Assembly: GCA_009667805.1 (NCBI GenBank)
Contig: CM019075.1
Location: 13,531,738 to 13,595,737 of the forward strand
Direction: 5' to 3'
Origin: Leptobrachium leishanense
Lineage: Eukaryota; Chordata; Amphibia; Anura; Megophryidae
DNA length: 64,000 bases
The notes below the pieces were generated by a model. That model worked only from the letters and a program-made list of their open reading frames with translations, had not been told where the DNA came from and did no database searches. The number at the start of each line of letters is the position of its first letter. Within the stretch, counting starts at the first letter, position 1. This document shows, piece by piece, positions 23,601 through 34,612 of the stretch. The translations under genes were made by a program, and so were the position numbers.

Positions 23601-24106
23601 ACATAGTCCTTTTCTCTTCCTGTCCTGGCATTGAGGTCTCCATAGAGAAGCACGTGTCCTAGGGACTGGAAGTGGGAGGCCTCACTCTGTACCACCTCAT
23701 AGGTGTCTGTTTTGGAGTATGGAGACTCTGGTGGTGCAATGTAAGCCGCACATAGGAAGATGTCTGACTGAGAGGCGAGGATGGAGCTACTTATTTTTAT
23801 CCAGATGTGGCTGTCTCCTTTCTTGATTGCTTTGATGTTCTCGTGTAGCTCCTCCTTATACCAGATTAATATTCATCCTGAATGGCGACCCTGTTTGATG
23901 CTTTTATCCTTCTGGGCGGGCACAGAAAATTCTCTGTAGCCCACAGGTGTTTGTGGGTCATCCTGTGCCCGGCTCCATGTTTCCATCAGGATTTGTATGT
24001 CCACGTTCTGCAGTCTATGTTTGAAGTCTGGATCATTTACTTTGGATCCAAAGGCTGAAGCATTCAGACCCTGAATGTTCCAGCTACTGATTGTTAGTGA
24101 TGTCAT
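20648..24106 (-). CDS. LINE ORF2: APE endonuclease-reverse transcriptase (one in-frame stop)
   Basis: This would nick target DNA and copy the element RNA into the genome. The frame of 1152 codons runs from ATG at 24106 and is open except for a TGA at codon 78 (23875-23873), probably a point mutation. Visible in order: APE endonuclease motifs SWNIQGL (about residue 8) and METW (about 41), YGDLNAR (about 157) and LSDHSQL (about 230); reverse transcriptase with KKASGMDGI, NYRGI, VDFKKAFDSV, ARGVRQGCNLSP and the catalytic YADD (about 785); a C-terminal Cys/His cluster CQHC...H...C near residue 1090. The active-site boxes look intact. The length is normal for I/Jockey-type ORF2. ORF1 ends 88 bp upstream. 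Confidence 0.92.
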
Positions 24107-24194
24107 TTTATGTGGTTATACCTTGTAATGAGCAAAATTACATGGGACAACCAGGTTGTGGATGGTTGTCATTGTAGTTCATTATGAGATCAAT

Positions 24195-24839
24195 TCACAT
24201 TAATTTGTTGTATAGTGTGCCGAGGAGGGTCCGTATCTCCTCCAAGTCTCTGTTCTGTGGAGGACTTGATGTCCATCTTGGGGCGGGTGGTTTCCGCCAT
24301 TCCTGCCATCTGTTTTGTCCTGTTCTTGGTTTAAATGTGGTGTTCTTGTCTTGGTGTGGTGCGGTTTGAGGTCGTCTTGTGGTGGTTGTTGTTGTGTTAG
24401 TTTGGGTTTGGTTTGTGCCAGATTCTGGGATATGGGTTCTGTTCAGTACAATGTCTTTAAATTCTCTTGCCAGGTGACTCACCCCTTGTTTGTTGAGGTG
24501 TTTGTTATCGTAGAGGTGTTCAGGGGTTATGGAAGGGTGTTGGGCCAGATGAATGTTGGGCTTTGAGCTAGTTTTAGCCGCCAGTTCTGTGTTGATGTTC
24601 TGGATGATGTGGTTCGATATGTCCTTCCTTGGAAGTAGACAGGATAGGATTATTTTGGAGTGGGGGAACTTTTGCTGTGCAGTGTCTGTTAGTTGTGACA
24701 GTTTGTCTGCAATGCCTTTCTGTTCTGTCTGAATGTTGTTCGTACCTGTGTGTATGATGATTTGTTTGGGGTTTGTGAAGTATGGATTTGTGAGGACTTC
24801 CATTGTCTGTTCAATGGTAGCACAATGGATTTTGGTGAC
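24195..24839 (-). CDS. LINE ORF1 fragment with SGNH-esterase-like domain
   Basis: The open frame continues upstream of the ATG at 24803 to a TGA at 24842-24840. It shows IIIHTGTNNIQ, matching SGNH-hydrolase block III (Gly-x-Asn), and about 90 residues later DNKHLNKQGVSHLA, matching the block V Asp-x-x-His pair. The block I GDS serine region would lie further upstream and is not present in this frame, so the domain is truncated. The C-terminal third is Thr/Pro/Arg-rich and low in complexity. ORF1 proteins with an esterase domain are known from CR1, L2 and related LINEs, where a role in RNA or membrane handling is proposed but unsettled. The direct link to the ORF2 on the same strand supports a single element. 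Confidence 0.75.
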   Translation of the reverse strand, partial: VTKIHCATIEQTMEVLTNPYFTNPKQIIIHTGTNNIQTEQKGIADKLSQLTDTAQQKFPHSKIILSCLLPRKDISNHIIQNINTELAAKTSSKPNIHLAQHPSITPEHLYDNKHLNKQGVSHLAREFKDIVLNRTHIPESGTNQTQTNTTTTTTRRPQTAPHQDKNTTFKPRTGQNRWQEWRKPPAPRWTSSPPQNRDLEEIRTLLGTLYNKLM

Positions 24840-24870
24840 TCACCGTAATGGGCCCTGGTCTTGTGAGCTG

Positions 24871-25375
24871 CTGCCTTTTTTCTTTTCCTTTTTTTTTAGT
24901 GGGGGCAGGGGGCAACACTTTTATGTTCCACAGGGACTGGCCGAGTCCCCACTTTGTGTGCTGAATATCATTCTATTATTTAGATATACGGATTCCCTGG
25001 ACTCAAATTTACACCAGATTAAGATTAAAACATTGTATTCTTTAGGAACAAGTTTACAGACAGTCCGGAAAGAAAAGGTGTAGGGAAAGGGGGGAGGGGT
25101 GTAGTTACCTTCTAATAATAATTAGCAATCATTACTGTTATAATTACTACTGCAATGAATACAATGTAGCCGCGTCTACTGTAATGTCAGCAGGTATAGT
25201 TGGGTATATGAGCACTAGATGGCAGCAGCGGGCCCTTCTTTTTATCTGCGCGTATCTAGGAATCTACAGTACTTTGTTACCTTTATGTATTATTTGTGTA
25301 TAGATGGTGGTAAATTACTTTTTATATTATATTTATTATATTTTCTTAATTTAAAAAAAAAAATGCTTTTGATAT
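24871..25375. other. No supported gene
   Basis: AT-rich, with no recognisable domain or repeat boundary. Confidence 0.5.
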
Positions 25376-25378
25376 TTA

Positions 25379-26249
25379 TAGGGTTATTCAACGAGATTCA
25401 AAAAGTCACCGCACGTTCGGTGACCTTTCGTTCTCTTCAATTCGGTGCAAATCGGCATTCCCATTTTGGCGACCCTGCGGTGTATTCAGCAAGCACCACA
25501 GGGCTGTCAAAGTGCAGGGAAAAGCTGCCGAAAACGTTTGCGAAAACCCGGTGAATGCACGCCGAAAACATGCAAAAACATCTGGATTAACCCATCGAAC
25601 ACGCCGGAAAAACCCGAGCAGGAGCCGATCACAGCGCAGCGAAGCCGCCGGAAAAAGCCGAGACCGCAGAAGAGGCAGTGAATAAATTAGAAAAAATTTT
25701 TGCTTGAATGTTTGAAAAGTGAAACGATGTTTGCAAAGAAACTACTGAGCGAAAATGGCTGAAATTTACATATGATCCAATGAATGATAATAAAAGGGCT
25801 GTTACAGAAAAAATAAGTAAACTTAAAAAAAAATCTGAAAAATGCTTAAAATATCCTAAAAAATCTATAAATAAAGAGACTCTTTACTGCAGAATTTTAT
25901 AATGAACGGTTTATTAGATATTGAATTAAAACGGGAATATTTTTAACATTGAAGTCTATGGGATTCTCCTGAATAAACTTGCCGAATTAAACCACCGAAT
26001 GGCAGGGCATTAGGGGAACCTTTCACTGCTGGTTTGTGTTCTCTGAACAGCCGAAGCAGTGCTTCTCTATGGGGATTTCACTGCCCTCGAACAGGCACCG
26101 AACAGGCACCGTATGTTCAGGCAATTCGTCAGGATTTGGCAAACTGCCTGCTCTCTGGATAGCCGAATGGCCAAGAAAGGTTACCGAACGCTGATTTTCA
26201 ACATTCGGTTACCTTTCTCAAGCAATTCGGATCTCTTTGAATAACCCTG
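25379..26249. mobile_element. CAGGGTTATTC MITE, copy a
   Basis: Ends 'tagggttattcaacgag' and 'ctctttgaataaccctg', TSD TTA (25376-25378, 26250-26252). Each end carries a subterminal palindrome: one around 'gtcaccgcacgttcggtgac', the other around 'cgaacgctgattttcaacattcg'. Inside are 'accctgcggtgtattcagc' hairpin sequences and the shared 'attaaaacgggaatattttt' block. Non-coding, so moved by another element's transposase. The 3-bp TA-rich duplications suggest PIF/Harbinger. Confidence 0.85.
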
Positions 26250-26699
26250 TTAGTGGTAATTAATTTTAAGGAGAATATTTTTGCTTTTTATTTTCAACGA
26301 CACAGAAATGCATTGAGTGGAGAAGGAGTGAGGGTGTGTGGGTGCTGGGTCTCAATATAAGCCCCAAAAATTGTAATTTCTAATTTTCCATTGCCCAATA
26401 TTTAGTTTACATTATATTTTATTTTTTTTGCCTCGAATTTGTCCCTGATAATTTTTTGTAAAGCAGCGTGTAACTAGAGATCTATAGACTGCATGTTCAT
26501 TGGATTGTAATAATATATAACTGGTGAGTTGATGGCGAGTTACTGCATCTTGCCATTTCATGAATACACTGCATGATTTGCTGCGTGCACATTCTATACA
26601 GCAAGCCGAGAACACAGAAATGATTTTATATACATACAATGTACCAGCACTCTCGTAATGGTGATGGAATGCCCAGGTGCCAAAGTCCAATAGAAAAAA
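26250..26699. other. No supported gene
   Basis: AT-rich spacer with no recognisable coding or repeat signal. Confidence 0.45.
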
Positions 26700-26935
26700 A
26701 TATATATAACGATATTCTGAACGCACTCCGGGACCTGAATAAAATCAAGTTTATTATCAAATCATATAAAAAGCAGATGTTTTGGCCCCACACATAAGGT
26801 CCTTGATAAAGGCCTGGTGTGGGGCTGAAACGTCGGCTTTTTATATGATTTGTTAATATGATTTGATTATATGATTTAATAATAAACTTTATTTTATTCA
26901 AGTCCCGGAGTGCGTTCAGAATATCGCTATTTAGA
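26700..26935. mobile_element. Foldback MITE with a 'gaaacgtcgg' loop
   Basis: The arms 'gatattctgaacgcactccg' (26702) and 'cggagtgcgttcagaatatc' (26906) are inverted copies. The centre has the facing segments 'ggccccacacataaggtcct' and 'aggcctggtgtggggctgaa'. Confidence 0.7.
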
Positions 26936-26964
<29 letters not shown>

Positions 26965-26966
<2 letters not shown>

Positions 26967-27190
26967 CACGAGTATAGCAGTACGTGGTGATACCTTTTTT
27001 ATTGGACTAACGTTACATTTATAAAACAAGCTTTCGAGAGTGTATCCGCTCTTCCTCAGCTCTAGAAGAAGAGCAGTTACAATCTCGAAAGCTTGTTCTA
27101 CAAATTTTACATTAGTCCAATAAAAAAGGTATCACTACGTTCTGCTATACTCGTGATTTTGGCATCTGGACTAACACGGCCTATTGAATT
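26965..27190. mobile_element. Foldback MITE, second hairpin
   Basis: The arms 'taccttttttattggactaa' and 'ttagtccaataaaaaaggta', and 'acaagctttcgagag' against 'ctcgaaagcttgt', form a near-perfect hairpin with a short loop around 27055. A TA dinucleotide run (26938-26962) separates it from the preceding MITE. Confidence 0.7.
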
Positions 27191-27475
27191 ATAGATATAT
27201 ACCAGGATGACAACATTCAACCTTTCTAAGCATAGCGGGCGGGTGATTCTCAAGTCAAAGAAATGCATACTTACCAGGAGGAGAGCACAACAACTAATAT
27301 ATTTCAAGAATTTAACAGTAGCTCATACATTTAAAGATTTTAACCCGTTAAATATTCAAACAACTCTTAAAGGGCCACTACCACCAAAAAATGAAATGTC
27401 CTTATTGTCTTTATTTATGTTGCTGATATCTTACATGTGATTTGTTTTTCTCTTGTTTGTTTAGTTAAGAAAATA

Positions 27476-27975
27476 TGTTCCTCTATATGTGACTGGGCAC
27501 ATCCATTGTGTGATATTTTCCTCTATATGTGACTGGGCACATCCATTGTGTGATATTTTCCTCTATATGTGTCACTGGGTGCATCCATTGTGTGATATTT
27601 TCCTCTATATGTGTCACTGGGTGCATCCATTGTGTGATATTTTCCTCTATATGTGTGACTGGGCACATCCATTGTGTGATATTTTCCTCTATATGTGTCA
27701 CTGGGTGCATCCATTGTGTGATATTTTCCTCTATATGTGTCACTGGGTGCATCCATTGTGTGATATTTTCCTCTATATGTGTCACTGGGTGCATCCATTG
27801 TGTGATATTTTCCTCTATATGTGTCACTGGGTGCATCCATTGTGTGATATTTTCCTCTATATGTATCACTGGATGCATCCATTGTGTGATATTTTCCTCT
27901 ATATGTGTCACTGGGTGCATCCATTGTGTAATAGTTTCCTCTATATATGTCACTGGGTGCATCCATTGTGTGACA
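27476..27975. repeat. 42-bp minisatellite
   Basis: About twelve units of 'cactgggtgcatccattgtg' + 'tgatattttcctctatatgtg'. Forty-two is a multiple of three, so all the long frames here are repeat artefacts. Confidence 0.92.
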
Positions 27976-28470
27976 TTTTGTATCTTTCCATCACTTGCTC
28001 CTCACTGTGTGTCTTTGGCCATAGAATGGAGTAAATGGGTCAGTCACCGACTCACATCATTGTATTGTGTGGGTTGTATTCAAAGGAAATCACCAGGGGG
28101 TAGATTAGTAATATTTTAAGCTCCCTGTTTTATCTCATTCAGCTGCCAGCTCTTATTTCTGGTAGCCTAGAGAACACAATACACCCTCTGCTACCTTATC
28201 TAAACATTCTCTCCGCCACCTCATTAACTGTTAAATGCTGTATAAGACACAAAGTAAAACTCACCATAATATTTTGGTAAATGTTGCATCATGGAAAAAA
28301 TCCCCAAAATGGAAACAGACTAAAACCTATATTTATTTTTCCTTTTTACATGCAACTACTTCAAATAAAGAAATAATCTCAGCAGCGTGTGTTTTATAAT
28401 GTGTTTTATAATATGTTTTTTTGTAATGCACAAGTAATCTAGTTACATCTTATGTACGTGGTAGCGTGCC

Positions 28471-28547
28471 TTTAACCCTTTCAAGAGTTTAACACTCTAT
28501 TGCTATATCTTGTTATATAAATTGTTAAACTCTTGAAAGGGTTAAGA
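28471..28547. repeat. Perfect-arm hairpin
   Basis: 'ttaaccctttcaagagttta' faces 'taaactcttgaaagggttaa' across a loop of about 30 bp. It lies at the inner edge of the right arm of the element at 27245-28680. Confidence 0.85.
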
Positions 28548-28680
28548 GTTGTCAGAATATTTAAAAGGTTAAAATCTTTAAATGTATGAGCTACTGTTAA
28601 AGTATTTGTATGAGTTGGTGTTTCCCTCCCCCTGGTTTGTTACATGTGCATATTTTATTTCTTTATAAAACACATTTATT

Positions 28681-29249
28681 GGAAGAGAGGAGAGATAGCA
28701 TCTCAATGAGTGAGCTAAATCCAAGTCTTAAACCGGAGTAACCACCCAAGGTACACAAGGTTTTATCGTTTGTAACTATAGGCAGTGAGGTTCTACCATA
28801 TCAGTCTGAAAAGCACAGACAGAAATATCTCCAGGAGACTTATTTTAGGCTCAGCATAGGGAGCATAGGGAATTAATTCACAGGGTTGACATAATGCCCT
28901 GGAGCAATGTCTTCTCACCTAGGCAATAGTTACCCATGTCCGTGTGATCTGTAATTAAAGGTTCTGTGCAAAATAGTCCACAGCCTCCCACCTTATCCTC
29001 TCTGCCCTCAGACCAGCAGCGTTGTAAAAGTGCCAGTGCTCTCCTATAAAGAGAGCGTTTATAATCATTTTAACCCCTTCAGTACCAAGTAGTTTTTGTT
29101 GAAAGAAAAAAAAATGTCAAAACATTTATTTGAAACATGGGCTGTAATGTTAACAAATATAGAGTACAAACACAGACATATCGTACAGAGATATATACAA
29201 AAAATGAATCTAGTGAAAATTTACTCATTTTTTTTATATATCTTTAGTA
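28681..29249. other. No supported gene
   Basis: No recognisable coding or repeat signal. Confidence 0.5.
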
Positions 29250-31042
29250 TGTCTTATTGCTGATGACACAAAGATTTGCAACACGGTTGACGTTCCTGGA
29301 GGGATCAGCCAAATGACAAATGATTTAGGTAAACTAAAAAAATGGCCGGAGCTGTGGCAATTGAGTTTTAATGTGGATAAGTGCAAGATAATGCACCTGG
29401 GGCGTAAAAACCCAAGGGCTGAATATAGAATATTTGATACATCTGAGGGTTGGGATTTAGGGGTTATTATTTCAGAGGATCTAAGGGTAAGTAGTCAATG
29501 TAATAGAGCAGCAGGAAATGCTGGCAGAATGCTTGGAAATGCTGGCAGAATGCTTGGTTGTGTAGGGAGAGGTATTAGCAGTAGGAAAAGGGAAGTGCTC
29601 ATGCCACTGTACAGAGCACTGGTGAGACCTCACTTGGAGTACTGTGTGCAGTACTGGAGACCGTATCTCCAGAAGGATATATACATCTTCGAGAGAGTTC
29701 AGAGAAGGGCTACTAAAATGGTGTACGGCTTGAAGGAGAAAAGTTACCAGGAAAGGCTTAATGATCTTAACATGTACAGCTTGGAAAAAAGACGAGACAG
29801 AGGAGATATGATAGAAACATTTAAATAGGTAAAGGGAATCCACAAGGTAGAGGAAGGGAGTATATTTAAACGGAAACAAAGTAGCAAAACAAGAGGACAT
29901 ACAGGGTTATCCAAAGAGATCCGAATTGCTTGAGAAAGGTAACCGAACGCTGAAAATCAGCGTTCGGTTACCTTTCCTGGCCATTCGGCTATCCAGAGAG
30001 CAGGCAATTCGCCAAATCCTGGCGAATTGCCTGCACATACGGTGCCTGTTCGGTGCCTGTTCGAGGGCAGTGAAATCCCCATAGAGAAGCACTGCTTCGG
30101 CTATTCAGAGAACACAAACCAGCAGTGAAAGGTTCCCGAAATGCCCTGCCATTCGGTGGTTTAATTCGGCAAATTTATTCAGGAGAATCCCATAGGCATA
30201 CTTGAAAACGAGAGAAATCTCAATGTATCCTTCCTGGTAAAATCCTTTGCAAATAGGCTTCAATGTTAAAAATATTCCCGTTTTAATTCAATATCTAATA
30301 AACCGTTCATTATAAAATTATGCAGCACAAAGTCTCTTTATTTATAGATTTTTTAGGATACTTTAAGCATTTTTCTGAATTTTTTTATTTTTTTTAAAAG
30401 TCCAATTTTTATTTTTTTACTTTTACTTATTTTTTCTGTAACAGCCCTCTTTATTATCATTCATTGGATTTTATATGTAAATTTCAGACATTTTCGCTCA
30501 GTAGTTTCTTTGCAAACAGCGTTTCTTTTTCACAGATTCATACAAACGGTTTTGCTAATTTATTCACCTCCCTCGTGTGCGGTCTCAGCTGCTTCGGCTG
30601 CGTGCGATCGGCTCCTGCTCGGGCTTTTTCCGTGGTTTTCGCAGGTTAATCCAGATGTTTTTGGGGGTTTTCTGCGTGCATTCGGTGGGTTTTGCGGTTA
30701 GTTTTCGTCAGGTTTGCGGCAGCTTTTCCCTGCAATTCGGGGACCCTGTGGTGCTTGCTGAATACATCGCAGGGTCACCGAAATGGGATCGGCAAAAGGA
30801 ACCGAATTGAAGAGAACGAAAAGTCACCGAACGTGCGGTGACTTTTTCGAATCTCTTTGAATAACCCTGATAGTCTTAGATTAGAGGGGCAAAGGGTTAA
30901 AAGTAACATCAGGAAGCATTATTTTACAGAGAGGGTGGTGGATACATGGAACAGTCTTCCAGTTGAAGTGGTAGAGGCCAAAACAGTAATTGAATTTAAG
31001 CAGGCATGGGATAGGCATAAGGCTATCCTAAACAAAAGATAA
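29250..31042 (+). pseudogene. CR1 reverse transcriptase fragment, interrupted
   Basis: It encodes ADDTK followed by the same C-terminal blocks as copy 1 (DKCKIMHLG, RPHLEYCVQYW, LERVQRRATKM, then after the MITE WNSLPVEVV and a stop at 31042). It carries a 21-bp direct duplication (around 29514-29555) that adds seven residues, shared with copy 3 but absent from copy 1. A TAG at about 29826-29828 and the MITE break the frame. Confidence 0.85.
29902..30869. mobile_element. CAGGGTTATTC MITE, copy b (inside CR1)
   Basis: Ends 'cagggttatccaaagag' and 'ctctttgaataaccctg', TSD ATA (29899-29901, 30870-30872). The empty site is visible in CR1 copies 1 and 3 ('gaggacatagtcttag'). The orientation is opposite to copy a. 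A SINE 3' fragment lies inside at 30200-30252. Confidence 0.92.
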
Positions 31043-31317
31043 ATCCAGGTAAAGTATCCATGTAATTGGGCAGACTAGATGGGCCGAAAGGGTCTTATCT
31101 GCCGACATTTTCTATGTTTCTATCTTTCATTTATCCTTCACAGAAATATCCCTGGGTTGAAAGGTTGTAATCTCTAGATGACTTCCCTTACCTGGCATTA
31201 TCAGCATACAGGCAGAAATGGCCTTTGTGTCAGTAAATCTGCTGCAGACAGATAATAAAATGGTGAGATCTCCTGCTTATGGGGATTTGTAGTGATCAGA
31301 ATGAGATTATTAGCATT

Positions 31318-31965
31318 GTGATATCTGTATGTGCTGCATAATGCCTGCGTATGTTAATTACAGCAACACCTTGTTTCTGTATGTGCTGCATAATGCCGGT
31401 GTATGGCAATTACAGCAACACCTTGTATCTGTATGTGCTGCATAATGCATGTGTATGGCAATTACAGCAACACCTTGTATCTGTATGTGCTGCATAATGC
31501 CTGTGTATGTCAATTACAGCAACACCTTGTATCTGTATGTGCTGTATAATGCCTGTGTATGGCAATTACAGCAACACCTTGTATCTGTATGTGCTGCATA
31601 ATGCCTGTGTATGTCAATTACAGCAACACCTTGTATCTGTATGTGCTGTATAATGCCTGTGTATGGCAATTACAGCAACACCTTGTATCTGTATGTGCTG
31701 CATAATGCCTGTGTATGTCAATTACAGCAACACCTCGTATCTGTACGTGCTGCATAATGCCTGTGTATGGCAATTACAGCAACACCTTGTATCTGTATGT
31801 GCTGCATAATGCCTGTGTGTGGCAATTACAGCAACACCTTGTATCTGTATGTGCCGCATAATGCCTGTGTATGGCAATTACAGCAACACCTTGTATCTGT
31901 ATGTGCCACATAATGCTGTGTATGGCAATTACAGCAACACCTTGTATCTGTATGTGCCGCACAAT
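31318..31965. repeat. 52-bp minisatellite
   Basis: About twelve units of 'caattacagcaacaccttgt' + 'atctgtatgtgctgcataat' + 'gcctgtgtatgg'. In the middle, 'tatggcaatt' and 'tatgtcaatt' variants alternate, together with 'gctgcata'/'gctgtata', hinting at a 104-bp higher-order unit. Confidence 0.92.
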
Positions 31966-32346
31966 GATCCGGTTTTGAGGGGTACAGAGAGTGCCGGCTG
32001 TTGAAAGTCATGTACCAAGCACTGCAGCCTGGGTGTCACCAGCTTCAATATTTCATCATTCCTTTCCCATGAGTTGTTGCCCCACTCTATACTTTTCTAA
32101 TGTGATTTATTTAGTGATTACAATGTTCTTCAATCCAGTAATTATTAGATGTATGGTATGTTGTTGAAGAAATCTGCTTTGCCACGGCCGCCCTGACCGC
32201 AATGAACCCAAACTATCTCTGTAATACCATTGAGCGTGACGCTGTGCCTGTAGGTGGATGGCCTTTCTTCTTGCGGTTTAAATTCAGTCCCACCAATTGC
32301 ATCCTGTACATAAAATTCACTTTTCTCATCCAACTTTCTTCACTAT

Positions 32347-33248
32347 CAGGGTTATTCAAAGAGATCCGGATTGCTGGCGAAAGGTAACTGAATGCTGAAA
32401 ATCGGTTACCTTTCCTGGCCATTTGGCTATTCAGAGAGCAGGCAGTTTGCCAAATGTTGGCGAATTGCCTGCACATACGGTGCCTGTTCGGTGCCTGTTC
32501 GAGGGCAGTGAAATCCCCCATAGAGAAGCAATGCTTCGGCTATTCAGAGAGCAAAACCCAGCAGTGAAAAGTTGCCGAATTGCCCTGCCATTCGGTGGTT
32601 TCAGCCAACAGGTTCATTCAGGCGAATCACATAGGCTTCAATGTTAAAAAAATATTCCCGTTTAATTCAATATCTAATAAACCGTTGATTATAATATTCT
32701 GCAGTAAAAAGTCTCTCTATTTTTAGATTTTTTTAGGATCTTTTAGGCATTTTTTTGGATTTTTTTGCAAACTTTTCTCTTCCGTTTTTTTTTTTCTTTA
32801 AAATGTTTTTTCTTTTTTCTGTAACAGCCCTTTTTATTATCATTCATTGGATCTTATATGTAAATTTCAGACATTTTCGTTTTGCAGTTTCTTTGCAAAC
32901 AGCGTTTCACTTTTCAAACAATCAAGCATACTGCTTTTTTTTTTCACTCCATTTGTCTGCGTTGTCGGTTTTTCCGGCGGCTACTCTGTGCTGTGATCAG
33001 CTCCTGCTCGGGTTTCTCCGGCGTCTTCAGTGGGGTTAATCCAGATGTTTTTGCGGATCTCAGTGTGCCTTCGCCGGGTTTTGCGGTGTGTTTTCGGCGA
33101 CTTTTCCCTGCATTACGATGGCCCTGTTGTGCTTGCTGAATACACTGCAGGGTCGCCGAAACAGGATCGCCAAATTGCGCCGAATTGAAGAGAACAAAAA
33201 CACGTTATTGAACGTGCGTGACTTTTCGATTCTCTTTCAATAACCCTG
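32347..33248. mobile_element. CAGGGTTATTC MITE, copy c
   Basis: Ends 'cagggttattcaaagag' and 'ctctttcaataaccctg', TSD TAT (32344-32346, 33249-33251). Same orientation as copy b. Confidence 0.85.
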
Positions 33249-33904
33249 TATAAATTTATGCTCTGGTCCTACAGCTCTGCCCTCTTTCTAGCCAAGAAGT
33301 CATATTATATGGCCCTCATACCCAAACCGCCTGTTTGGCGTGTTCAACTCCCTTCTCCGTCCTGCTGTGGCAGTTCCTCACACTGACCTCAATGCCGAAG
33401 ACCTAGCGTGCTTTTTCACAGCAAAAATCGACACAGATAAGAATTGAAATCTCAACAATGCCGTTATCACCCATGCAGGAAGATGTTAATCATGTCGATC
33501 CTCACATGTTTAACTCGTTCCCTTCTGCGACTGAACAGAGGTCTTCAAGTTATTACAATCCTCTCATCCAGTGGTGTATTTAGGTTTTGTGCTGCCCTAG
33601 GCCTGACTAAACTCGTGCACCCCCTAATTTAAATTTGACACACCCCTTCCTGTCAAGGGCACACCTCTTCCTGGTTAATCCCCACCCTTCCTCTTTAAGC
33701 TCCACCTTTTCCTCTTAGAGCTCCGCCTTTTCCTCTCTTTATATTAAAAGTGGATACCAAGTGTCTACTTGTATATTTTGTATACCATTTCAAATGTATC
33801 TATTGAGATAAATAAAATTATGAAATGTTTAAATTCAAGCATTTTTACAAAGAACAGCCACGCATGTCAAGTATACTGGATCACAGCCGCTCTAATTGGT
33901 TGAA

Positions 33905-34265
33905 CAATAAAATCCACAGAAACATGCACTGCATATGAGTGTATCACAGAACTGCACAGCAATAAAACCCACAGAAATGGGCACTGTGTATGAGCATATC
34001 AGAACTGCACAGCAATAAAACTCACAGTAATGTGCAGTGTGTATGAGCGTATCCCAGAGCTCCAGGGCAATAAAACTCACAGTAATATGCAGTGTGTATC
34101 ACAGAATCCACAGCAATAAAACTCCCAGCAATGCAATGTGCGGTATGTGTGTCAGCGTATCAAAATCCACAGCAATAAAACTCCCAGCAATGCAATGTGC
34201 GGTGTGTATGAGTGCATCAGAATCCACTGCAATAAGACTCCCAGCAAACCGAGTGAATATGAGCA
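33905..34265. repeat. 55-60-bp minisatellite in hAT copy B
   Basis: About six units of the 'cagcaataaaactcccagca' family, fewer than in copy A. Confidence 0.85.
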
Positions 34266-34509
34266 CACAGCAATTATTTATTCTATATTTACCGGCCTCC
34301 GTCTGCGGTAGGGCTGTGTGCAGAGTCAGCAGGGACAGTATACGGACTCAGGAGGAGGTCCCTCCAGGCAATGTTAGGATCGCGGCTGTGCCTGTGCGTG
34401 GAGCCATCTTGTCAGCAGTGGGTTGCCACTGCCAGAGTGTGCACCGTGGCTTTGATTCCCTTCCGGTGGGTTTTCAGTCCAGAATAGAGTGATTGTCCGT
34501 GTTAATGAA

Positions 34510-34612
34510 AGGGCGGGCAGCTGCGTGCGTATCACGTGGTTCAGCCAGTCAGGTGGTACTGAGACTCAGTATCACCTGACTGGCCGGACCGCGTGACACG
34601 CACGCAGCCTCA
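34510..34612. repeat. GC-rich hairpin in hAT copy B
   Basis: The arms 'gcagctgcgtgcgtatcacg' and 'cgtgacacgcacgcagc', and 'cagccagtcaggtggtactg' facing 'tatcacctgactggccgg', fold back across 'agactcag'. Confidence 0.7.

Larger units (their letters stand above)
20448..24870 (-). mobile_element. Nearly intact I/Nimb-like LINE
   Basis: Minus-strand element with a 3'-terminal repeat of 'atttga' type (plus-strand 'aaatcaaatcaaatcaaa' at about 20450-20466) preceded by 'gccaataaagcttattttg'. It carries the ORF2 at 24106-20648 and a 5'-truncated SGNH-type ORF1 upstream. The clade is inferred: the APE endonuclease, the CCHC-like Cys/His end of ORF2 and the simple-repeat tail fit I/Nimb-like elements of fish and frogs, but Vingi or RTEX relatives cannot be excluded by eye. 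The 5' end is lost near 24870. Confidence 0.85.
27245..28680. mobile_element. TIR element carrying a 42-bp minisatellite
   Basis: A left arm (about 27245-27395) and a right arm (about 28490-28680) are inverted relatives. 'cagtagctcatacatttaaa' at 27315 recurs as 'tttaaatgtatgagctactg' at about 28575, and 'ccaggaggagagcacaac' matches 'ccagggggagggaaacac' in reverse. There is no transposase. The superfamily is unassigned. Confidence 0.6.
29250..31131 (+). mobile_element. CR1-type LINE, copy 2, split by a MITE
   Basis: The copy starts within the reverse-transcriptase catalytic box (IADDTKI near 29257) and continues to the 'tttctatg' tail at about 31125. A MITE at 29902-30869 splits it with an ATA duplication. 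Joining the flanks restores the sequence order seen in copy 1. Confidence 0.88.

Noticed and set aside
27483..28119. Frames of 147-196 codons with 14-residue repeats on both strands
   Set aside because: Artefact of the 42-bp minisatellite.
31318..31965. CRISPR-like regular repeats
   Set aside because: There are no unique spacers between the units, and the context is a vertebrate genome. It is a plain minisatellite.
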